A DNA stretch of 64,000 nucleotides from Pseudonocardia sp. T1-2H (GCF_038039215.1 NZ_JBBPCL010000001.1:2542001-2606000), one strand, 5' to 3'. Numbered from the stretch's first letter, positions 44,695 to 56,353 are shown. Notes: generated by a model from the sequence alone, not told the origin. Numbers and translations are program-made.

Positions 44695-45171
44695 TCACCG
44701 GCGTGTCCCCGCGGTCTGTCGCAGATTCGGGCGCGGGGAAGGGCCGGCGGGGAGCTGAGCGGGCAGGGCGACCGAAGGGTTCTCGTCTGCGCGGGCCGCC
44801 GCCCGCACGGCGCGCAGCCCGGCGGCGAGGCACCGGAAGATCAGTGCGGCGCCGACGATGTAGCCGAGGGCGCGGAGATCGGCGGCTGCCAGGTGCAGCT
44901 CGCCGAGGCGATTCAGCGCGAATCCGTCGTAGGCGGCCCAGCAGACGCCGGCGGTGTCGATCGCTGCGGCGGTCGTCGACAGTGCGGCGATCAGGCCGGC
45001 CGCGAGCGCGGCCAGGACGAGACCGCCGACGGCGACCGTGCGGGCGTCGAGCGTCCAGGCGAGAAGCGGGGCGGCCGTGGCGGCGACCAAGCCGGCGAGG
45101 AAGCCACCGGGAGTGGACAACGGCGTACCGAGCCGATGGCCGCGGGCCTCACGAGGATCCGGAAGGTTCAC
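44695..45171 (-). CDS. Four-helix membrane protein beside kdp
   Basis: 158 residues from a GTG at 45171 (the frame extends upstream without homology). Hydrophobic segments at about 18-36, 44-66 (GLVLAALAAGLIAALSTTAA), 70-85 and 98-118 (ALGYIVGAALIFRCLAAGL). The turn DTAGVCWAAYDGFALNRLGE, with a WxxYDGF motif, resembles small membrane proteins seen beside stress genes in actinomycetes; the arrangement recalls DUF4118-like sensor segments. It is divergent from kdp and shares its promoter region. Confidence 0.6.
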   Translation of the reverse strand: MNLPDPREARGHRLGTPLSTPGGFLAGLVAATAAPLLAWTLDARTVAVGGLVLAALAAGLIAALSTTAAAIDTAGVCWAAYDGFALNRLGELHLAAADLRALGYIVGAALIFRCLAAGLRAVRAAARADENPSVALPAQLPAGPSPRPNLRQTAGTRR

Positions 45172-45326
45172 AGTTCGAGCGTGGGCCGTGCAATGGGTTC
45201 GGGGGAGGGATCCTGCGAAGCCCTGACGCCGATCGACCCGATCCGAACGAGTTCTTGACGTCCGGTGGTTGGCCCGTGCTCGCGGAGCGCTCATGGGCGC
45301 CGTGGTGGCGCGTGTCTCCGCGGCGC

Positions 45327-45366
45327 CAAGATCGCGTCAAGATTGCCGCCGCGGGCGTCAAGGTTG
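45327..45366. promoter_or_regulatory. Direct repeats upstream of kdp, candidate KdpE site
   Basis: GCGTCAAGATTG (45334-45345) recurs as GCGTCAAGGTTG (45355-45366), 21 bp apart, and CAAGAT also occurs at 45327, 11 bp before the first. Spacing of one and two helical turns suits tandem binding of an OmpR-type regulator such as KdpE. The site is 93-132 bases before the first reading frame of the operon. Confidence 0.45.
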
Positions 45367-45458
45367 TGTTCGAACCCCTTCGCGAGCACGGCGGTCGGAT
45401 CCACACTTTCGTCGGTTTCGCCGGGCGGTCCGGCAGCCAGGAGTTCGAGGAGTTGTTC

Positions 45459-45542
45459 GTGGCCGATGTGCTGTACGTGCTGTTGCTGGTCGGCGGGTTC
45501 GTCGTGCTGGCGCTGTGCCTGCGTGGTCTGGAGCGGTTGTGA
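45459..45542 (+). CDS. 27-residue membrane peptide preceding kdpF
   Basis: GTG at 45459 with GAGGAG upstream encodes VADVLYVLLLVGGFVVLA then LCLRGLERL and TGA. One membrane helix with a basic end. Its stop overlaps the kdpF GTG (TTGTGA), so it is translationally coupled to the kdp operon. Short peptides with this LRGxERL ending often precede kdpF in actinomycetes. It is missed by length cut-offs. Possibly a structural or regulatory subunit of the Kdp complex. Confidence 0.65.
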   Translation: MADVLYVLLLVGGFVVLALCLRGLERL

Positions 45543-45640
45543 GCACCGCTGACGTGGTCACCAACGTGATCGGCGGAATCGTCGCGCTGGGACTCCTGGT
45601 CTACCTGGTGGTCGCCCTGCTGCGCCCGGAGTGGTTCTGA
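45539..45640 (+). CDS. kdpF: K+-transporting ATPase subunit KdpF
   Basis: 33 residues, GTG start: an N-terminal STADVVTNVIGG, one helix (VALGLLVYLVVALL) and the RPEWF end characteristic of KdpF. It stabilises the KdpABC complex in the membrane. The stop overlaps the kdpA ATG (TGATG). Confidence 0.85.
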   Translation: MSTADVVTNVIGGIVALGLLVYLVVALLRPEWF

Positions 45641-47301
45641 TGAGCGATACCGTCGCGGGGCTGCTGCAGGTCGTCCTGCTGCTGGTCCTGCTCGTGGCCT
45701 GTTACGCGCCGTTCGGGGACTACATGGCCCGTGTGTTCACCGCGGATCGGCACTGGCGGGTCGAGGCCGTGCTCTACCGGCTGGTCCGGGTCGATGCGAG
45801 CGCGGGCCAGCGCTGGCCCACCTACGCGGCGGGGGTGCTGGGGTTCTCGTTCGTCTCGGTGGTGCTGCTCTACCTGCTGCAGCGGCTGCAGCCGTTGCTG
45901 CCGTTGAGTTTCGGCCGTGGCGCGGTCGCCCCGTCGGTGGCGTTCAACACCGCGGTCTCGTTCGTGACGAACACGGACTGGCAGTCCTACGTCCCGGAGC
46001 AGGTGCTCGGTGACACGGTGCAGATGGCGGGCCTGACGGTGCAGAACGTGCTGTGCGCGTCGGTCGGGCTGGCCGTCGCGGTGGCCCTGATCCGTGGGTT
46101 CGTGCGATCGGGCACCGACCGGATCGGCAACTTCTGGGTCGACCTGACCCGCGGCACGATCCGGATCCTGCTGCCCTTCTCCTTCGTCGCGGCGATCCTG
46201 CTGATCGCGATGGGCGTGACGATGTCGCTGCGCTCCGGCGTGGACGTGACCGGCGTCGACGGTGCCGTGCACACCCTCCCGCTGGCGCCGACGGCGTCGC
46301 AGGAGGCGATCAAGGAGTTGGGTACCAACGGTGGAGGAATCTTCAACGCGAACTCGGCACATCCGTTCGAGAACCCGAACCCGTTGTCGAACCTGTTCCA
46401 GATCTTCCTGCTGCTGGTGATCCCGGTCTGCCTGACCCGCACGTTCGGCACCATGGTGCGCAACCCGCGGCAGGGCACCGTGCTCGTCTCGGTGATGGGG
46501 GTGCTGTGGGCCGCGCTGCTGGCGGCGGCCTGGTTCGCCGAGACCCACCCCAACGGTCCCGCGACGATCGCCGCGGGTGGAGCGCTCGAGGGCAAGGAGA
46601 GCCGGTTCGGCATCCCGTCCTCGGTCCTGTTCGGGGTCTCCACCACCGGCACGTCGACCGGCGCGGTCAACTCGATGCACGACAGCTACACGGGCGGCGG
46701 GGGCGGAGCGGTGCTGTTGAACATCCTGCTCGGCGAAGTCGCGCCCGGCGGCGTCGGCAGCGGGCTCTACGGCATCCTGATACTGGCGATCATCGCGGTG
46801 TTCCTGGCCGGGCTGATGGTCGGCCGGACCCCCGAGTACCTGGGCAAGAAGCTGGGCCGCCGTGAGGTCACCGCGGCCGCGGTCTCGATCCTGGTCATGC
46901 CGGCCCTCGTGCTCGTCGGGGCGGGGTTGGCGATCGCGCTGCCCGGTACGGGCGACGCGCTGAACAACGGTGGCGCGCACGGGTTCTCCGAGGTCCTCTA
47001 CGCCTACGCCAGCGCGGCCAACAACAACGGCTCGGCGTTCGCCGGGCTCACCGTGACCGGCAACTTCTTCCAGGCCACGCTCGGCGTCGCGATGCTCTTC
47101 GGCAGGCTGGTCCCGATCCTGGCGGTGCTGGCTCTCGCGGGCTCGCTCGCGCAGCAGAGACGCGTCGAGGCCGGCGCCGGGACCCTCGCCACGGACACAC
47201 CGCTGTTCGGTGTCCTCGTCGGCGGGACGGTCGTCCTCGTCGCCGCCCTCACCTTCTTCCCGGCGCTCGCGCTGGGCCCGCTCGCGGAGGCACTCGCATG
47301 A
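45640..47301 (+). CDS. kdpA: K+-transporting ATPase subunit KdpA
   Basis: 553 residues, ten membrane helices, a member of the SKT channel superfamily. Selectivity-filter loops with the conserved Gly residues are visible: [57 protein letters not shown] and [15 protein letters not shown]. It binds and conducts K+ while KdpB supplies energy. Length and all four filter repeats are normal. The stop overlaps the kdpB start (ATGA). Confidence 0.95.
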   Translation: MSDTVAGLLQVVLLLVLLVACYAPFGDYMARVFTADRHWRVEAVLYRLVRVDASAGQRWPTYAAGVLGFSFVSVVLLYLLQRLQPLLPLSFGRGAVAPSVAFNTAVSFVTNTDWQSYVPEQVLGDTVQMAGLTVQNVLCASVGLAVAVALIRGFVRSGTDRIGNFWVDLTRGTIRILLPFSFVAAILLIAMGVTMSLRSGVDVTGVDGAVHTLPLAPTASQEAIKELGTNGGGIFNANSAHPFENPNPLSNLFQIFLLLVIPVCLTRTFGTMVRNPRQGTVLVSVMGVLWAALLAAAWFAETHPNGPATIAAGGALEGKESRFGIPSSVLFGVSTTGTSTGAVNSMHDSYTGGGGGAVLLNILLGEVAPGGVGSGLYGILILAIIAVFLAGLMVGRTPEYLGKKLGRREVTAAAVSILVMPALVLVGAGLAIALPGTGDALNNGGAHGFSEVLYAYASAANNNGSAFAGLTVTGNFFQATLGVAMLFGRLVPILAVLALAGSLAQQRRVEAGAGTLATDTPLFGVLVGGTVVLVAALTFFPALALGPLAEALA

Positions 47302-49387
47302 CCGTCACCGACGCCCGGCCCGCCGAGGCGCCCGAGGAGAAACCGGCCGCGCCCGTGCAGGCCGGCGCCTTCCGGCCGCAACAGCTCTGGGCCTCGCTGC
47401 CCGACGCCCTCCGCAAGCTGGACCCACGCACTCAGCTGCGCAACCCCGTCATGTTCGTCGTGTGGGTCGGGTCCGTGCTGGTCACGGTGGACGCGATCGT
47501 GGCCCCGAGCGTGTTCGGCTGGCTGATCGCGGTCTGGCTGTGGTTCACCGTGCTGTTCGCGAACCTCGCCGAGGCCGTCGCCGAGGGCCGCGGCAAGGCC
47601 CAAGCCGAGTCGCTTCGCCGGACCAAGCGCGACACGATCGCGCGCCGGCTCACCACGACCGGTTCCGAGGAACGGGTCGGGGGTAGCGAGCTGCGGATCG
47701 GCGACCGGGTCGTGGTCGAGGCCGGCGAGACGATCCCGGGCGACGGCGACATCGTCGAGGGCATCGCGACCGTCGACGAGTCGGCGATCACCGGCGAGTC
47801 GGCCCCGGTCGTGCGCGAGGCCGGCGGCGATCGGTCCAGTGTCACCGGGGGCACCACCGTGCTCTCCGACCGGATCGTCGTGGAGATCACGACGAAACCG
47901 GGCGAGTCCTTCGTCGACCGGATGATCGCCCTGGTCGAGGGGGCGTCCCGGCAGAAGACGCCGAACGAGATCGCCCTGACCATCCTGCTCGCCGCGCTGA
48001 CGATCATCTTCCTGCTCACCGTGGTGGCGCTGCAGCCGATGAGCGCCTACGCCGGTGGTCCCCAGTCGGTCGTCGTCCTGGTCGCGCTGCTGGTCTGCCT
48101 GATCCCGACGACGATCGGGGCCCTGTTGTCGGCGATCGGGATCGCGGGCATGGACCGGCTGGTGCAGCGCAACGTGCTGGCCAAGTCCGGACGCGCCGTC
48201 GAGGCTGCGGGGGACATCGACACACTGCTGCTGGACAAGACCGGCACGATCACCTTCGGCAACCGGCGGGCCACCGAGCTGCTCCCGGTCGAGGGCACCG
48301 CCCCGGTGCAGCTCGCCGCGGCCGCGCGGCTCTCGAGCCTGGCCGACCGGACCCCGGAGGGCCGCAGCGTCGTCGCGCTCTGCGCGCAGCGCTTCGGTCT
48401 CGCGGCCGAGGCCTCCGCCGAGGAGGCACGCGCCGAGTTCGTCCCCTTCACTGCGCAGACCCGCATGTCCGGGCTCGACGTCGACGATCGGCACGGGCCC
48501 CGCGTCGTGCGCAAGGGCGCCGCCGCGGCCGTGCTGGCGTGGGCCGGGGCGAGCTACGCGAGGTGGACGCCCTGGTCGAGCGGATCTCGGACGACGGCGG
48601 CACCCCGCTCGTCGTCGCCGAGGCGAGGACCGCGACCGGGGAGGGCGCGCGGATCCTGGGCGTCATCCGGCTCTCCGACGTCGTCAAGCCCGATATCGCC
48701 GCGCGGTTCGCCGAGCTGCGCGCCTTGGGCATCCGCACGGTGATGGTCACCGGGGACAACCCCCGCACGGCCCGCGCGATCGCCACCGAAGCCGGCGTTG
48801 ACGACCATCTGGCGGAGGCCACGCCCGAGGACAAGATGGCGCTGATCAAGAAGGAGCAGGAGGGTGGCCGACTGGTCGCGATGACCGGCGACGGCACCAA
48901 CGACGCGCCGGCCCTCGCCCAGGCCGACGTCGGGGTCGCGATGAACTCCGGCACGGCTGCAGCCAAGGAGGCCGGCAACATGGTCGACCTCGAGTCCGAC
49001 CCGACGAAGCTGATCGCGGTCGTCGAGATCGGGAAGCAGCTGCTGATCACCCGCGGCGCGCTGACCACCTTCTCAGTGGCCAACGACCTGGCCAAGTACT
49101 TCGCGATCCTGCCCGCAATGTTCGCCGCGCTCTACCCTTCCCTCGGGCTGCTGAACATCATGGGCCTGCACTCGCCGCAGTCCGCGATCCTGTCCGCGGT
49201 CGTCTTCAACGCCCTGATCATCGTGGCGCTGATCCCGCTGGCCCTGCGCGGCGTGCGCTACCGGCCCACCTCGGCCTCGCCGCTGCTGCGCCGCAACCTG
49301 TTGATCTACGGCCTCGGCGGCGTCGTCACGCCGTTCGTCGGGATCTTCCTCATCGACCTGCTGGTCCGACTCCTCCCGGGGATGTGA
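47298..49387 (+). pseudogene. kdpB: K+-transporting P-type ATPase KdpB, single-base frameshift
   Basis: The first frame covers the first membrane helices, actuator ([16 protein letters not shown]), phosphorylation motif [12 protein letters not shown] and most of the nucleotide domain to about 48540. One base off, the second frame continues with [54 protein letters not shown] and the last helices to TGA 49385-49387. All catalytic motifs are intact across the two frames. A one-base loss near GCCGGGGCGAG (about 48545) explains it, in a G run, so a sequence error is as likely as a mutation. Confidence 0.85.
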
Positions 49388-49388
49388 C

Positions 49389-50009
49389 GTGCTCACCACG
49401 CTGCGCAGGCAGGCTGCGACCGGTCTGCGCCTGCTGATCGTCTTCACCGTGCTCTGTGGGATCGCCTACCCGCTCGCCGTGTGGGGGGTCTCCCGGATCC
49501 CCGGCCTCGCCGGCCACGCCGAAGGCTCCGTGATCACCCAGAACGGCACGGCCGTCGGGTCCACGTTGATCGGTGTCGATCCCGTGCCCGCGGATCCGGC
49601 CGCCGACCCCTACTTCCACACCCGGCCCTCCGCGTCATCCGACGGCGTGCTCGGTCCCGCCGACACCTCCACCTCCGGCGGGTCGAACAAGGCCGGCGAC
49701 TCCACCGTCCTGCTCGACACGGTCTCGCAGCGCCGCGCGCTGATCGCGCAACGCGAGGGCGTCGCCCCGGATGCCGTGCCGACGGACGCCGTCACCGCAT
49801 CGGCGTCGGGCCTGGATCCGGACATCAGCCCGCAGTACGCGGCTCTGCAGGTCGGCCGGGTCGCGCGGGTGACCGGCCTGCCCGTGGGGGAGGTCGAGCG
49901 GCTGGTCGCGCAGGCGACCGAGGGGCGCATACTCGGTTTCCTCGGCGAGCCGACGGTCAACGTCACCGAGCTCAACCTGGCTGTCGCCGCGGCGCCGACG
50001 AGGGGATGA
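49389..50009 (+). CDS. kdpC: K+-transporting ATPase subunit KdpC
   Basis: 206 residues, GTG one base after the kdpB stop. One N-terminal helix (LRLLIVFTVLCGIAYPLAVW) and a soluble domain with YFHTRPSASS, SNKAGDSTVLLDTVSQRR, VPTDAVTASASGLDPDISPQ, YAALQVGRVARVTGLP, and GFLGEPTVNVTELNLAV, the family's conserved blocks. It acts as a catalytic chaperone for ATP binding by KdpB. Confidence 0.95.
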   Translation: MLTTLRRQAATGLRLLIVFTVLCGIAYPLAVWGVSRIPGLAGHAEGSVITQNGTAVGSTLIGVDPVPADPAADPYFHTRPSASSDGVLGPADTSTSGGSNKAGDSTVLLDTVSQRRALIAQREGVAPDAVPTDAVTASASGLDPDISPQYAALQVGRVARVTGLPVGEVERLVAQATEGRILGFLGEPTVNVTELNLAVAAAPTRG

Positions 50010-50016
50010 TCGCAGG

Positions 50017-52637
50017 GTGAACGGGCCGCACGGCATGGCAGGGGAGCTGCCCCGTTCCGGGGAGCTGCGGATCCACTTCGGCGCCGCACCGGGGGTGGGC
50101 AAGACCTTCGCCATGCTGTGCGAGGCCCGGCGGCGCCGGGGCCGCGGGACGGATCTGGTGGTCGGGCTCGTCGAGACGCACGGCCGGCCCAAGACGGCCG
50201 AGCTGCTCGACGGCCTGGAGACCCTGCCCCGCCTGCAGTTCCGGCGCGGCGACATCGTGGTCGAGGAGCTCGACGTCGCCGCCGTGCTCGCCCGCCGTCC
50301 GGAGGTGGTGCTGGTCGACGAGCTCGCCCACACCAACGCCCCCGGCTCGGCGCACCCGAAGCGCTGGCAGGACGTGCGGGATCTGCTCGACGCCGGGATC
50401 GACGTGTTGTCCACGGTGAACGTGCAGCATCTCGAATCCCTCAACGACGTCGTCGAGAAGATCACCGGGGTTCGGCAGCGGGAGACGGTGCCGGATGAGT
50501 TCGTGCGCCGCGCCGGGCAGATCGAGCTGGTGGACATCACCCCGGAGGCGCTGCGCCGCCGGATGGCCCACGGCAACATCTACCGGGCCGACCGCGTGGA
50601 CGCGGCCATGGCGAACTACTTCCAGGTCGGGAACCTGATCGCGCTGCGCGAGCTGGCCCTGCTCTGGGTGGCCGACGAGGTCGACCTCGCCCTGCAGCGC
50701 TACCGCACCGACAAACACATAGAGGAGACCTGGGAGACCCGCGAACGGGTCGTCGTCGCGCTCACCGGCGGAGCGGAGAGCGAGACCGTGCTGCGCCGTG
50801 CCAGCCGGATCGCCAAGCGCGCCGGCCAGGCCGACCTGCTCGCGGTGCACGTGCTGCGCGGCGACGGCCTCGCCGGCGCCCCGGTGGGCGCCACGGGCAC
50901 CCTGCGGAAGCTGGCCGACGACGTCGGTGCGTCCTTCCACACCGTCGTCGGCGACAGCGGCGCCGAGGGGGTCACGGGCTCGCTGCTCGACTTCGCCCGC
51001 GGGGTCAACGCCACCCAGCTCGTCCTCGGCACCTCCCGGCGCTCCCGGTTCGCGCGGCTCTTCGATCCCGGCATCGGCGCGCGGGTGGTGCGCGAGTCCG
51101 GGTCGATCGACGTCCACATCGTGACCCACTCCGCCGCCGGCACCGCGCTGCGACTTCCCCGGATCCGCAGCAACCTGCCCGGCGGACGCCGCATGCTGGG
51201 GTGGGCGGTGGCCCTGCTCGCCCCTGCGGCGGCGACCGGACTGGGTAGTGCGCTGCAGCCGGTGATCGGACTGTCCACCGACGTGGTGCTGTTCTTCCTG
51301 GCCACCGTGGTCGCCGCCCTGGTCGGGGGGCTCGGGCCCGCGCTGCTGGCGGCGCTGTCGGGCGGGCTGCTGCTGAACTTCTTCCTCACCCCACCGCTGT
51401 ATTCGCTCACGATCGGGGAGACCGAGAACGTCATCACCCTCGTCGCCATGCTGCTCGTCGCCGTCCTGGTCGCCCTGGTCGTCGACCGGGCCGCGCGGCA
51501 GGCCGAGCAAGCCGCGCGGGCGCACACCGAAGCGGCTTTGCTGGCCTCGTTCGCCCGCACCGTGCTGACCCGCTCCGATCCGGTGCCTCGACTGCTGGAG
51601 AAGGTGCGTGAGGCCTTCGGGCTGCGCTGCGTCGCTCTCCTGGAACGTGGCGAGGACACCGGAGCCGGCGGCGCCGGGTGGAACCGGGTCGCCGTGTCGG
51701 GACCGCCGGAATGCGGGCGGCCGGAGGATGCCGACGTCGACGTGGAGGTGGAGCCCGGGTTGCACCTGATCGGCACCGGCCGTTCGTTGCCCGCCGCCGA
51801 CCGGAGGCTGCTGGAGACCGTCGGCGGGCAGGCCCTGCTCGCCCTGCGCAGCCAACGCGCCGCCGAAGACGCGGTGCGCGCCACACGGCGTGCGGAGCTC
51901 AACGACACCCGAGGCGCCCTGCTCTCCGCGGTCGGCCACGACCTGCGCAGCCCTTTGACCTCCATCAAAGTTGCCGTCGGGAGCCTGCGGGATCCGCTGC
52001 TGCGGCTCTCCGGCACCGACCGGGCCGAGCTGCTCGAGACCGTCGAGGAGTCCGCCGACCGGCTCACCGCGCTTGTCGGCAACCTGCTCGATTCCTCCCG
52101 GCTGGCCTCCGGCGTGGTGCAGCCGCTCCTGGAACGGGTCGGCTACGACGAGGCTGCCGCCCGTGCCCTGCTCGGCCTCCCGGACGCGGCCCGGGTGGCC
52201 CTGGAGATCGACGAGGACCTGCCCGACGTCTGCGCCGATGTCGGGCTGCTCGAGCGGGTCGTGGCGAACCTGGTCGACAACGCGCTCCGCCACGGCGGGG
52301 GAGCCCCGGTCGTGCTGCGCGCCAGCACCTACGGGGGCCGGGCCGAGTTGCGGGTCGTCGACTCCGGGCCGGGTGTCCCGAAGAAGGCGCGCGAGCGGCT
52401 GTTCGCCCCGTTCCAGCGGCTCGGCGACCGGGACGCGACCACCGGGGTCGGCCTCGGGCTCTCCGTGGCCCGCGGGCTGACCGAGGTGATGGGCGGGGCG
52501 CTGACCGCCGAGGACACCCCCGGCGGAGGCCTCACCACGGTCGTCTCCCTCCCGATCGCGGGCCGCGCGATGCGCAGCGAGGCCGCCATCGCCGCCCCGG
52601 GACGCGACGGCGACATCGTCTCCGCGGACCCGGCCCG

Positions 52638-52641
<4 letters not shown>
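50017..52641 (+). CDS. kdpD: Sensor histidine kinase KdpD
   Basis: 874 residues, GTG 7 bases after kdpC. N-terminal KdpD domain with Walker A FGAAPGVGKTFAML and ELAHTNAPGSAHPKRWQD; a USP-like domain (about 245-370); four helices (about 390-490, a DUF4118 block); a GAF-like region; HisKA AVGHDLRSPLTSIKVAVGSL; HATPase VVANLVDNALRHGGGAPVVL and GVGLGLSVARGLTEVMGG. It senses low K+ or turgor and phosphorylates KdpE. The stop overlaps the kdpE start. Confidence 0.95.
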
Positions 52642-53387
<746 letters not shown>

Positions 53388-53707
53388 CCGCGCTTTCGTC
53401 GACCTTGCCGGCGCCGCCGCCTGCAGAAGCAAGCCCGAGCAGAGCTGAGCTGAGCCGGCGAGCCGTCGCTGCGCCGTCGGCAGCCGCCGCGACAGTGGCG
53501 CGCGGCCGGCGGCCTTGGTCAAGGCCATCACAGGGGATATCGAGCAGGTGGCTGACCGAGGCCATGCATCTGCGAAACGCCTGCCGGCCGCCGCATGCTG
53601 GCTGATGGTGGGACGGCGCGCACGATCGGTGGAACCCGCCCCCCGCGCATCACTGAGCTCCATCAGCTGGTCGACGGAGATGCCCAGGCCGCCCTGGGGT
53701 GTTTCTT
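53388..53707. other. Intergenic region between kdpE and a membrane protein gene
   Basis: No open frame with a ribosome site or recognisable protein on either strand. The genes on both sides point towards it, so terminators for both are expected here. GAGCTGAGCTGAGCCGG near 53436 contains a short GAGCT repeat. I see no clear U-rich terminator. Confidence 0.4.
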
Positions 53708-54931
53708 CTATGACCTTGCCTGTTTCGCGCGCTGACCGCCCCGTCGTTCAGGTCGTAGGAAGCCTTGACAGCTTCGAGGCCGCAAGCCCTTGAGCTGGGC
53801 CGAGTAGACGGCCCATCCCACGACGACCGCGCTGACGAAGCTGATCAACCGGTAGAGGACGACCGCGGGGAGGGCCGAGGCCTCCGGGATGCCGCCGGCG
53901 ACCAGGGTGAGGACGAGGGCGGCGTCGACCACGCCGATTCCACCGGGGACGAGCGACAGGCTGGACGCGGCCATGCCCGCGGTGTATGCGACCAGCAGCA
54001 GGGGCAGGGTCAGGCCTCGCAGGCCCACCGCCGTGGCGCAGGCGGCGAGGCAGGCCAGGTCGAACAACCAGTTGAGCAGCGCGAGTGCTCCGGCCGCGCT
54101 CCAGTCCTGTCCGATCGGCCGCACGGTACGCAGCTGCTCCACGAGCTCGTCGAGGGCGTCGCCGCCCGTGGCCGGAGGTCGGCGTCGGATCCGGTTGACC
54201 CGGCGCAGCCCCCACCGGCCCGCCGCGGTGGCCCACTCGGGGTGCCGGCCGAGCTGCCGGGCGCCGGTAGCCAGCGCGACGACGCCGACGAGCTCGAGCG
54301 TCAGCTGGACCGTGCTCGCACGACCGCCGCCCGCCAGCAGCGACCCGGCCAGCCCGACGACGGCCAGCGCGACCGTCGACACCAGGCCGCCGGCCGCGAG
54401 ACTCCAGGTGGCCACCGGTCCGCTCGCGCCCCAGCGGCGCATCCAGCGGTAGTTGTAGGCGGTGGAGAACGCGGCCCCACCGGGCAGCGTCGCGTGCAGC
54501 CCGTTGGCCGCATAGACCGCGGCCACCGAGCTCGGCAGCGGCACCCGGACCCCGGCGGCCCGCAGCAGCCGGCGCCGCAGCCGGGCGAACATCCCCATCG
54601 ACGCCGCTGCGGCCAGCACCGCCAGGGCCAGCCAGCCGAGGTCGGGCCGGGTCAGGGCCTGAAAGGCAGCGCCCAGGGAGGGGATGACCAGGACCGCCTC
54701 GACCGCCAGCAGCAGCGCCAGCAGAGAGCCGACGACCCGACGCCGCCGGGAAGGACGTGGCGCTGCTCCGACCTCGAACGGCGCGTCGATCGCAGGGACC
54801 GACCCGACAGCCTGCCCCGCCGCTCCGGGGGCAGGGCCCGGGAGCCTGCGGGGCTCGTGCTCGTGAGTTCCGACGCTTCGCTGCCCAGCACCGCGCAGGG
54901 ACCGGAGGCGGGGTACCTGCTGCGTGACCAT
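53708..54931 (-). CDS. UPF0104/AglD-like membrane protein (flippase-related)
   Basis: 407 residues from the ATG at 54931. About eight helices. Conserved blocks of the lysylphosphatidylglycerol-synthase membrane domain family are present: VYAANGLHATLPGGAAFSTA, SLAAGGLVSTVALAVVGLAG, LNWLFDLACLAACATAVGL and SSLSLVPGGIGVVDAALVLT. No catalytic synthase domain is attached. The family includes flippases and AglD-like proteins acting on lipid-linked substrates. The long polar N terminus (about 55 residues) is unusual and may be non-native if a later start is used. Confidence 0.8.
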   Translation of the reverse strand: MVTQQVPRLRSLRGAGQRSVGTHEHEPRRLPGPAPGAAGQAVGSVPAIDAPFEVGAAPRPSRRRRVVGSLLALLLAVEAVLVIPSLGAAFQALTRPDLGWLALAVLAAAASMGMFARLRRRLLRAAGVRVPLPSSVAAVYAANGLHATLPGGAAFSTAYNYRWMRRWGASGPVATWSLAAGGLVSTVALAVVGLAGSLLAGGGRASTVQLTLELVGVVALATGARQLGRHPEWATAAGRWGLRRVNRIRRRPPATGGDALDELVEQLRTVRPIGQDWSAAGALALLNWLFDLACLAACATAVGLRGLTLPLLLVAYTAGMAASSLSLVPGGIGVVDAALVLTLVAGGIPEASALPAVVLYRLISFVSAVVVGWAVYSAQLKGLRPRSCQGFLRPERRGGQRAKQARS

Positions 54932-55192
54932 GACAGCCACACTCCGGCGCCACAATGTGCGTCTGCTGTGAGTCGCCTGTGCGCCGGTACTGCAACCGCC
55001 CGGCGGGGCACGCTCATCTGTGGAGGACGGTGGGGCCGCATCGGGTGCGGGTGCGGTCGGGGCGGCGACGGTGTTGTCGTTGATCGAACGCGGGGGGTGT
55101 GCCGGGAGATCGGTGCGTCGCCCGCGAACCCGTGCTTGCCCGATAGTCCCCTCGGTCGCCGGCGAGCGTGGCCCGCGGGGTGATCGCCTCCG

Positions 55193-55978
55193 TCAGGGCC
55201 CTGCAGGCCGGCCTCGCGCATCAGGCGCGGCGACCCGCTTGCAGCTCCTCTGCCGCGGGTGACGTAGCCGCGGGCTGAACCGTGCCCAGGTGAGCACGAC
55301 CGCGACCGTCGCGAGCTGGATCGAAGGAACGGCTGCCGGGACGAGCTCGAGCAGCAGGGCGCCGATGCCTGCGCCCGCGATGAGTCCGAGCAGGATGGTC
55401 AGCGAGGGGGCGACGTGCTTGATGCCGCGGCCGGACGTGAGTCGGATGACCACCGACGTCAATGTGCCGGTCAGGTATGTGGTCGACAGGCCCGACACCC
55501 CGAGACGCTGGATGGCGCTGCTCTGCAGCCCGAGCGCCAGAGCATTGATCGCGAGCAGGGGTAGCAGCCAGTCACGGTCGGGATGTGAGTCCAGCAGCCA
55601 CCAGGTGGCGGCGAACACGGCGAACAGGCAGAGCTCGATGCACAAGGCCCGTGACACCTGGGCCGGCCAGAAGGAGTCGTCCTCCCGCGGCGTGCCCGCC
55701 ACCCTCGCGCCGATCCCGGCGCCCGCGATGAAGCTGAGGATCGCGCAGGCCGTCAGGCCGAGGGCGGCGCCGTCCCGTCGGGCGAGCGCGACGCCGAACA
55801 ACACCAGGTTGCCCGTCATCACGCTGGTGAAGACGTTGCCCAGGGCGAGGAAGCCGATCGCATCGCTGGCCCCGCTGGCGACGGCGAGCACCACGACGAG
55901 TCGGTTGCGCTGCCGCTCGGCCGCGTGCTGCGGCGATGCCGCGGAGGGCGTGGTCGGCGAGGAGAACGGGCGCCTCAT
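55193..55978 (-). CDS. DUF1275 (YoaK-like) membrane protein
   Basis: 261 residues from the ATG at 55978. Six helices; VVLAVASGASDAIGFLALGN, VFTSVMTGNLVLFGVALARR and LGLQSSAIQRLGVSGLSTTY, LTGTLTSVV are the family hallmarks (MTGN and TGTLT). Function unknown. The ATG overlaps the stop of the small gene upstream (ATGA), which is probably in the same operon. Confidence 0.85.
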   Translation of the reverse strand: MRRPFSSPTTPSAASPQHAAERQRNRLVVVLAVASGASDAIGFLALGNVFTSVMTGNLVLFGVALARRDGAALGLTACAILSFIAGAGIGARVAGTPREDDSFWPAQVSRALCIELCLFAVFAATWWLLDSHPDRDWLLPLLAINALALGLQSSAIQRLGVSGLSTTYLTGTLTSVVIRLTSGRGIKHVAPSLTILLGLIAGAGIGALLLELVPAAVPSIQLATVAVVLTWARFSPRLRHPRQRSCKRVAAPDARGRPAGP

Positions 55979-56184
55979 CCCGCCGATGATGGCAGGTCGC
56001 CCACATGGCGCCTGGCCTGCCATTGGGCGGGGGAGCCGAACGTGCCTACCGAGGTCATCACGATGAACTCACGGGTGGTCTCGGGGCGACCGTGGTAGTT
56101 GTCCACGGTGAGGACCAGCGCCCGGTAGTCGGATGCCTGGGAGTTGATCGTGCGGGCGAGCCTGCGGGCAGCCGTGCGTTTCAT
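55975..56184 (-). CDS. Small protein of unknown function coupled to DUF1275 gene
   Basis: 69 residues from an ATG with AGGGAC upstream. No membrane segment; TINSQASDYRALVLTVDNYH and TSVGTFGSPAQWQARRHVGD. The stop overlaps the DUF1275 start (ATGA), which is the main evidence that it is real. No homologue recognised. Confidence 0.5.
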   Translation of the reverse strand: MKRTAARRLARTINSQASDYRALVLTVDNYHGRPETTREFIVMTSVGTFGSPAQWQARRHVGDLPSSAG

Positions 56185-56327
56185 GGTTCTGTCCCTGCCC
56201 GAGTGGGTGTGTGCCGCGTCAACTTCTGACCGCGTACAGCGTCACCGTGGACGGCCCACGTGTCGTCACCGGCAGCTCGAATCCGTGCTCCTAGCAGGCC
56301 GGAGTCCCCGAATACCTGCCAGCTGGA

Positions 56328-56353
56328 CGGACGGCCGGGGCCCGGGCCGTCCG
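56328..56353. terminator. GC-rich hairpin, possible terminator
   Basis: CGGACGGCC (56328-56336) pairs with GGCCGTCCG (56345-56353) around an 8-base loop. No T-tract follows on either strand. It lies 136 bases before the receiver gene and 144 bases upstream of the small gene's start, so it might instead be part of a leader. Confidence 0.35.

Noticed and set aside
45177..45458. c-di-AMP (ydaO-type) riboswitch upstream of kdp
   Set aside because: This riboswitch precedes kdp in some bacteria, but I cannot find its conserved paired blocks here; a covariance-model search would settle it.
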